Assembly: GCA_963576735.1 (NCBI GenBank)
Contig: OY755198.1
Span: 1,240,001 to 1,304,000 of the forward strand
Source: Bedellia somnulentella
Taxonomy: Eukaryota > Arthropoda > Insecta > Lepidoptera > Bedelliidae
Length of the DNA: 64,000 nt
Direction: 5' to 3'
Shown here: positions 51,701 through 60,700 of the stretch, piece by piece
Position numbering within the stretch: the first letter of the stretch is position 1
Layout of the letters: each line of letters begins with the position of its first letter
Made by a program: the position numbers and the translations under genes
Notes under the pieces: generated by a model
What the model saw: the letters and a program-made list of their open reading frames with translations, nothing else
What the model was told of the DNA's origin: nothing
Databases searched by the model: none

Positions 51701-54700
51701 CTCCAGCCATATTCCAAAGGATAATGTGTAATATTATACGGAAGCATAATCTTGGAGAGTTCACAGTATGTTTTATTGATGACATTCTGTTGTTTTCGAA
51801 GTCATTCTCGGATCATATAAGATATCTGAAGCAGTTATTTCAAGCAATTCAAAGCGAAGGTATGAAACTAAAATTCTCTAAATGCACATTTGCAGCCGAT
51901 TCAGTAAAATACTTGGGGCATGTAATCCAGAATAATTCAGTCAGACCTCTGAAAGATAATTTGATATCAATTAAAAATTTCCCGATTCCAAAAACTCCAA
52001 AAAATGTGAGACAATTTTTAGGAAAGATAAACTTTTACCATAAATATGTGCCAAATATTGCAATAAAATTAGAACCACTACATAATCTTTTGAGAAAAGG
52101 ACAACCTTTCATCTGGACTGACAAATGTCAAGAGACATTTGAAGAAATGAAACATATATTATGTTCCCAACCAATATTAACAATTTATGACCCAAACTTA
52201 CCTATTCACATATACACAGATGCCAGCATATTAGGAGTAGGAGCAGTTCTGAAACAAAAACAAAAAAACAACGAAGAAAAACCTGTAGCCTACTTTTCAA
52301 AGAAATTAAATGAAGTGCAAAAAAGGAAGAAGGCTGTGTATCTGGAATGTCTGGCAATTAAAGAATGTGTTCAGTATTGGCAACACCTACTAATAGGCAG
52401 AAAATTCACAGTCTTTACAGATCACAAGCCACTGGAAAATATGAACATAAAATGTAGAACAGACGAAGAGCTAGGTGACTTAACTCATTATTTATCGCAA
52501 TATGATTTCCAAATTAAATATTCTCCAGGAAGATATAATGTTGAAGCAGATTGCCTGAGCAGAAACCCGGTTCTCGAACCAGAAGAAAACTTAGAAGAAC
52601 AGCTAAAAATAGTAAACATGATAACAATAGAAGATATTTTACAAGATCAAAATCAAAATGAATATATACAAAGCAAGAGAGATAAGTTATATACAAAAAA
52701 CAATGTGTATTACAAGAAAGTAAGAGAAAAAGAAAAAAATATTATATCAGAGAAATTAAGCATAGAGCTCATGAAGAAAATACATTCAGATCTAAGCCAT
52801 ATCGGAATTAAACAAATGCAAAAAATGATAAGCACTGTGTATACAGCAGAGAACATGACGAAAAACATAAAAATAATTTGTGAAAGCTGCACAATATGCA
52901 TAAAGAATAAATCAAGAGGAAAAAATAAATATGGATTAATGTCACAATTGGGGCCTGCCAAAAAACCATTTCAGATATGTTCCATCGATACCATTGGAGG
53001 CTTTGGAGGATCCCGATCAACAAAGAGATATTTACACCTATTATCAGATCATTTTACAAGGTATGCATACATACTAACATCCAGTAGACAAAATGCAAAT
53101 GATTTTATCAAACTTATAAAAAGTTGTACAGAATGTGATGACATAGAAGTGATACTCTCGGACCAATACCCAGGTATCAACTCAAGAGATTTCAAGAGTT
53201 TTTTAGATGAGAAGAATATACAAATCATATTTACAGCAGTAAACTCACCTTTCTCGAATGGTTTGAATGAGAGACTAAACCAAACGCTGGTCAACAAAAT
53301 CAGATGTAAAATAAATGAACAAGATACAAGAATGGCATGGACGACTGTGGCACACAATTGTGTAAAGAAATACAACGAGACAGTGCACAGTTACTGGATA
53401 TGCTCCGAAATACTTACTTTATGGCACAGATGTCACTATTTTGCCAAATGAGCTAAAACAGGAAAGAACTAAACATGATTTAATCCAAGATAGGAGAAGA
53501 GCTCTAGAAAACTCAATCAAATCACATAATTATAACAAGACAATTTATGATAAGCATCGAAAATATATAGACTTCAACGTAGGAGACATGGTTTTTGTGG
53601 AAAACGGGAACAAATTAAACAGGAAAAAACTTGATGAACTGAAAATAGGACCCTACAAGATTATAGAAAAAATATCTACATCAATATACAAGATAAACAC
53701 TGATCACAAGAGATCAGAGTCTAACTACTTCCACATATCGAAGCTCACACCGGCTCCTGCTATCTACGTGTGAAGAGTGTATGCCGGGAACATAAACCTC
53801 ATTGTTTATATTCACTTTTACTCATTGTTTATCTCTTTTGGGGGGGAGATGTAAAGAAAACTATAGTTTCCTTTATTTGAATTTACACGCGCATATAGCA
53901 ACTCTTTGGTAGTTTAGAGTTTTTAAGAAAGAGTAAACTGTGACGGTCATGACGCACGCTTTTGGTTAATGTCAAATAAGAAAAATTTCTCTTTACAAAG
54001 AATAAGTTAATATCTAATTTTAAATAAAATAAGAAATCGACACCGGAATAATAACATTTAATGTCGTTTCTTTGATTTACAGGTATGTAAGTTAATGTTT
54101 GTTTGATTTGTTTCATGATTTGTTTCTTAGATTAACTGAAATAAATCTTTGATTTACAGAGAAACTCAATGTGTTTGATTGACGGTGCCATATATCAAGC
54201 CACTATAAAATAATATTATATATATATACAACTAGCCTCCCGCCCACGGCTTCACCCGTGTGGAAATCGGTCATGTGGAATAAAACACAATTACAACAAA
54301 ACTTCTCATTCCCACGATTTCTCGCCAGAATATCATTATTCTTCGGGATAAAAGTACCCTTATATTTAATCCGGTCTTCTAACTATTTGCCTGTAAAATT
54401 TCAAAGCAATCAGTTTAGTAATTACAAAGTGAAAGCGGATTAAACAAATTTACTTTCCGATTTATAATATTAGTAAGGATATAGGGTGTGAACGCTTCTT
54501 TCTTTCTTTCTTCCTTTCTGCTACAAGTTTTAACTCCTGTAGATCATTGTTTTCATAGAGCTTGCTTGTTTTTTATATCAATGTCCTTTGTTGGCATGGA
54601 TTCCGGAATTCCAAAATTTGAACTGAAGTCAATATCGCAACTAATATAATACTAATAATAATATTGATACTCAAATAATTATAAGTAAGATAAGGTACCA

Positions 54701-57700
54701 CAATTCTAAAATTTGTATAATTGTAGTATAAATTTTGTACTCACTTGTGAAATGCACCATACCTACTTTATATTTCTTTTTAGTATAATTTGATTTAAAG
54801 ATCTCAATTTCCAAAAACTGTGACTGCCATAAGTTGAGCTTTTTTTAATTTAAGTTTAAATTTTGTTCTTTAAGAGCCCCCTAGATAGACATACCTCTTA
54901 TCCATACCAACGTAGAACAGTGCTAACTCTGGGTTATTCATTTATTTTATATGTTCGTAATAGTTACAGCAAATCATACAATTAGTGTATTAATTCAGTT
55001 ATCTTATCAATTTGGCCAACAACAAGTCAAGTATAGATAGAGCTTCAAAAGTCAAAGAGGTATAACCTAATTTAACAAATATCTAGGTTTCCATTGGAAA
55101 ACATTTGCTAAAATGAGTTAAATTTATCAATTACAAGCCGCCAAAATGTTCCTGATTTTTTAAAGAAATTTTAGATGTTAAATTATGATGACTGACAAGA
55201 ACTTAAATTATAATATCTGTTCCAATATGTGTTCACACAGATAATTAGGTGCAAATTTCAGTAAGGGAAACAGCAATACATTCAAATAAATACTTTTTCA
55301 CAATTACAGTCACACAGATACAGTGGAAAATCAAGCTTTTCTTTATGTACTACGATGAAGGAAAGGAAGAGATGTAGGAAGAGGGTGAGGGGACAAAGGA
55401 ATTTTTCAAAGCTTTATGTCTTTCCATTAGTCACTCTGCGGTCAAGAGGTTAAAACAATTTTAACACATGTTTGATTTAATTTAAATCTTTTTGTTCATG
55501 AAAACCTCATGTGGGGATTATTACTAATAAATAAAGGAAAGAAAAATTTCCTTTATTTCTTTCCTTTATTTATTCTTTATTTACGCTCCAAATATTCTAC
55601 ATCCATAGGTAGGTCATCATTACAAAAACATTATACATTTCGACCTAGTAAGCCCCGTAGGGCCTGTAACAGGACAGCGTCGGACCTCCGTTTCGTGGCA
55701 TAGTGTGGTAACATATTTATTTCATATGTTACCACACTATGCCACTACTACTATACTATACTATATATATACTATATACTATGATAAATGGATATATCTT
55801 CGCTGTTTCCACACACACAACCAGATATTTGACTTGAAACACACGCATATACATTGTTATTAATTTTCAAAGTTGTGGTCTAGTTGACAAAAGAATATTA
55901 TTGTTTTTTAACACTAAATTGTCTAAAGGGGCAAGGATTAATAAATGTAGTGATTTTTAAATTAACGGCCAAATTTCAACCACACAAAAGGACCTCTAGT
56001 ATTAAATAGATTTCTTTTTTCCTAGCACCCATCAGAAACCCCACCGCCAACCCGCGTGGAAACCCGTGAAGAACGTTTAGCACGTCGTGGTAGAGAGCGA
56101 GCAGAACAGACGGCATATCAGTTGGAACAGGAGATAGCCGCATGGGACCCAGCTGAAAATGCCAATGCCACTGCCGACCCTTTTAAAACGCTGTTTGTTG
56201 CTAGAGTGGTGAGTTTTTAAATGGTGAAAATTCTATGTACTTTGGTGTTTTGGTGGAAAAAACCGTTTCCTAGATCTATTTTTGTTAACACTAGTTTTAA
56301 ATGCTATTGGTAGAAAGCATTTGATAGATTGAGTTTGCAGATAGACTAAGTGACTATTAATTTAAAAGTGGTCAATCAAAAACAGCTAAAATTAAAGAGT
56401 ATAATTTTTAATTTAGTCTGTACAATTGTTATTTGATAGGGACGCACTCAGAGCCTATTTTAAGTTTGTGTTAGTGCCTTGTGGCGTGATTGATAAAATT
56501 GATGAGAATTTGATTGTGTTTCTGGACTCATCAAATTTATTCATGGAATAACGTATTAATATGTTTTTCATTTTGTCAACAGAACTATGACACATCTGAA
56601 TCAAAATTGCGTCGTGAATTTGAAGGATATGGAGCTATTAAAAAGGTAATTAGTTATGCCATAATTAATTAACAACATCATAGATAAAGCATTTTCCCAG
56701 AAAATCATATATATAATATTATTAGTTGAATCATTAAGGCTTATCTATCCGAACTAGGCCAGATTTTTTAGATTTGGTTTATTGAGATGCGGTTGGAGAC
56801 CCGTCATCAACAACCTTTATTTTACCATCTTTTCCCCAACGCAACTTCCAAAATGGCTGAGGAATTTCTAATTCCCTAGCTCTGGATACCCCTTCAAGGG
56901 ATTTATAGCCGTGAGTATATGTTTGTATATGTATGTATCTTTAGTTAGTGTTTCTTTCAAAAAAATAATATTTTGCTATTCATATGGGTCAATATTGCAT
57001 TGCGATAATCGATAGATCGCATTGACAATAAAACTTTATTAACATAACATAAACTTTATTACATACTTATTTAAATGAATTAGGCGGAATATTATGTTAG
57101 TGTGATATTATATTGATGATTTTATTATTCTACATACATACATATACTCACGGCTATAAATCCCTAGAAGGGGTAGCCAGAGCTAAGGAATCAGAAATTC
57201 CTCAGCCACTTTTGGAAGTTGCATGAGGAATAGATGGTGAAATAAAGGTTGTTGGTGATGCGTCTCCAACCGCATCGCCCAAAAATCCCTCAAAAGCCCC
57301 AAAACCGTTAGTCGCCTCTTACTTACACCCACCGGAAGAAATGGGGTAGTGCTATTCTAAGCCGACACTACACAGCAATTTATTATTCATTATTTTATTA
57401 TTCTATCCTACAAATTTTCAGATAACCATGGTATATAACAAAGAGACGGGCAAGCCTCGTGGCTATGCGTTCATAGAGTACGAACACGAACGGGATATGC
57501 ATTGTAAGTACACCCTGTATATGTACCCGTGAAGTACCCACTTGTGTGCCCATTGTTTACCCGGTGTACCGTCGCGTGACGATTTAGTTTTGATGGTAGC
57601 TTTCTTTGATTTTTCCCTAGCCATTTTTTATTCCTTAATAAAAAAAATACAACAATAATGTGGAAAATCCAGGGAGAGACAATTGTCCAGCCACTGCTAC

Positions 57701-60700
57701 ATACATACATATACTCACGGCTATAATTCCCTAGAAGGGGTAGCCAGAGCTAAGGAATTCCTCAGCCACTTTTGGAAGTTGAGTGGGGAAAAGATCGTAA
57801 AATAAAGGTTTTTGATGATGGGTCTCCAACCGCATCGCCCGAAAATCCAATAAAAAGCCTCAATACCCTTAGTCGCCTCTTACGACACCCGTGGGTAGAA
57901 AGGGGTAGCGACATTCTAAACCGGCACTACACGGAAAAAACGATGTAAGAAGTGGGTCGAATAATTTATCTGGAATATTGTCTTGTAATAATTCCTATAT
58001 TATTAGATTGAAAGTTGCCACAAAGCTAAATCGTCATGTTTCTTTTTCAAGATGTTGGTTGACAAAATGAGACATATATGATACATATTTGCAACCACAG
58101 ATCTGTATTTGAATAGATAACGCAAGTGTCATTTCTTGTATAGAAACCAAGCGTGCCATTATTTTCCCACCTACTGTGACGTCACATGAGCAATTTAGTG
58201 ATGGGAACTCCCGCGCGTAAACGATTCAATCGATTATATTCGAGTGCATCGACAGACGAATGATAAATTGACAGATGAATGATAAATCTAGAATTATACC
58301 TGTTTTTTAATAACGCTATTTTCTCATGGTTTCATTTTTATTCTGAGCAACTCTTCCTACATTATTTTCCTCCACCACTACATCTTCTCGGAGAACAACG
58401 ATCTAAATCAGTGAGTTAATGAGTCAGTTAGTCAGTGAGTAGTTCAGTATCCTTTATTATTATAATAACTTGTCCTTATTGATAACCTACCTAATTAACT
58501 AGTTTTAATAATTTGTTCTCGGAAAGTTACAAAATGATTTAAAAAAACCCCGAGAAGAAATTTTATCTACCAAAAAGGAAAGCCAGTAGAAGACGGTATG
58601 ACAAAATATAATACAACTCAGAACTAATTCGGATTTGAAAAAAAAAACAAATAAAATAACTGGTAGAGAAGAAAAAAAAATCAAGTATTTTTTTTTCGTT
58701 GTCTGTTTTTCTCCAGGCTGTATCTCATAAACAGTGATAACTAGAAAGCTGAAATTTTCACAAATGACGTATTTCTGTTGCCGCTATAACAACAAATACA
58801 AGTAAAAAAAGGATTTTAAGGGGGCCCCTTACAATAAACGTGTTTTTTTCCGTAATTTTTTGCTCAATATTAAAACGTTAATAAAATTTTCACAGTATAT
58901 TACTTGTATTAAATACCTTTCAAAATAAATAATTAAATAACAGTAAATATCAAAGGGGCTCCCATACAAAAACGATATTTTCTATTATAGATGATAGTAC
59001 GGAACTCTTCGTTTGTTCAATATTGGAAATAAAAAAAACAAAGTAGTGTAACAAACTCTTCAACATTTGCTGAATATGTAGAATTATCAGAAGCAGTAAC
59101 AGAATTAAATTTTCTCATTTGTGTAATGAATGAATGATGTCTTTACTAAGGTTTGTAAACCAGTTAAAATCTATGAAGATAATTCAGCAGCTGTAGCTAT
59201 TTCTAAGTATGGAAACTTTACAAAGAATTCTAAGCACATTAAAGTTCACTATCATTTTGTAAATTAAAATGTTTAGCAGGGAAGTATGCAAAGAGAGTCA
59301 GAAAATAAAATTGCAGATACATTTACAAAACCTGTGGGAAATGTTAAATTCACTAACTTAAAAATGCTAAATTTAAAGGAGTATAGTTCCCTAATTGATT
59401 ATAATTACTGTAGTACTTAAGAAGCTTTGAACTTATGTAAGGAGGCGTGTTCGTATATATATGTACATTTCTATTGGCAACACTGAGTGAAGGAAGGAAG
59501 TAAATAAAGACTGATACATACCACACGTTAAGAAATGTAGCTTAGAGAAAAACTTGTAACTAAAATTAAACTGTTCTTTTATTAAATAAAAACAAAGTTA
59601 AAAGAGTATTCCAATTAATTATTTAACAGAAACATTGTAGTAAAAAAATATTTTAGATACATGGAACATCCATCGCGAATATTATCATTTCTCTGTTCCC
59701 AAAATCGATTAGAATTAGAATCGAATACAACTATCTGTGTAGGTACAACACATTTTGCTTAAAATGACAGAAATATGAAAATAGCTACCGTACCATGTAG
59801 CTGATTGACAGGTGAAAATATCGTTCATTTTGATGTTCATTGCGTGTTTTAATAGACAAGCCATACTAGATAGCTTTGTAACTAAAAGCGGCAATGTATT
59901 ATAAATTAAGCGATACACACTCGTTTAAAAATTTTTCAGTGTAAAACCACAACGAACACGAAATAATTGATTTTGCAATAAAAACCACATAATCTAATAA
60001 TAAAGTGACCCACCGATGAAAGGAAATCTTTCTATTAATTAGTCCCGCTTTATTTAGATAGTTTTTGCAACTCAATACGGCACAATTAGGCATTTTTTAT
60101 ATTTAGCTTGACATCTGTCACCGAGAACGTTCGAGCACGGACTCAATCAAATGGCGATAAACTAAGATAATTTTACTCAGTTTTTACACGCGAAGTACAT
60201 GCACTTGCGGCATCTATTCAAATACATGTCTGTGTTTGCAACCAAGATATTAAAAAAGTGAACTGTTTTCTCTTTATAAAATGTTGCACATTAATAATGG
60301 TTAATTTTGTCAACAAACTCCGTATGAGTGTTTTGATTATTAATAAAACAATTATATTTTAAATGTTTCATTTGTATTTTTTATTGCAAAAATATGTTCA
60401 TTAATTTTATTATATAAATTGCAAAGAAACATTTATTTTGAGACTTACAAGTCCAATTTACAAGTGTATTTGTAAAATTAATTTATCTCATATTTTAAGA
60501 TAATGTGTCATGCAATGTTTATTGTACTTAAAATTTTCTTTATCTACCCTAGAATGAGATAAATTAATATTAATATCCTAAATCCGATTTCAGAATATCT
60601 AAGTCATTTTTAGAATAAATCATGTGCTCTCTCTCTGTCTTTATTGTAATTATAGCACATACATTATTTCTCAAATGACTTATGAGGCAATTGAAAAATG

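Larger units (their letters stand above)
49195..54220 (+). mobile_element. Ty3/gypsy-like LTR retrotransposon
   Basis: LTRs of about 371 bp (49195-49565, 53850-54220) appear identical, so insertion is recent. gag (49589-50701) and pol (50704-53451, then 53441-53773) fill the interior. A G-rich polypurine tract (TTTTGGGGGGGAGA) precedes the right LTR. The flanks are TATA-rich on both sides, so the 4-5 bp duplication and exact LTR ends are ambiguous. No convincing tRNA primer site was found; the gag ATG lies only about 23 bases after the LTR. Sits in U1-70K intron 1, same strand. No env-like ORF. Confidence 0.9.

Noticed and set aside
53388..53393. Second programmed frameshift in pol
   Set aside because: No slippery heptamer at the break; a simple indel explains it better.
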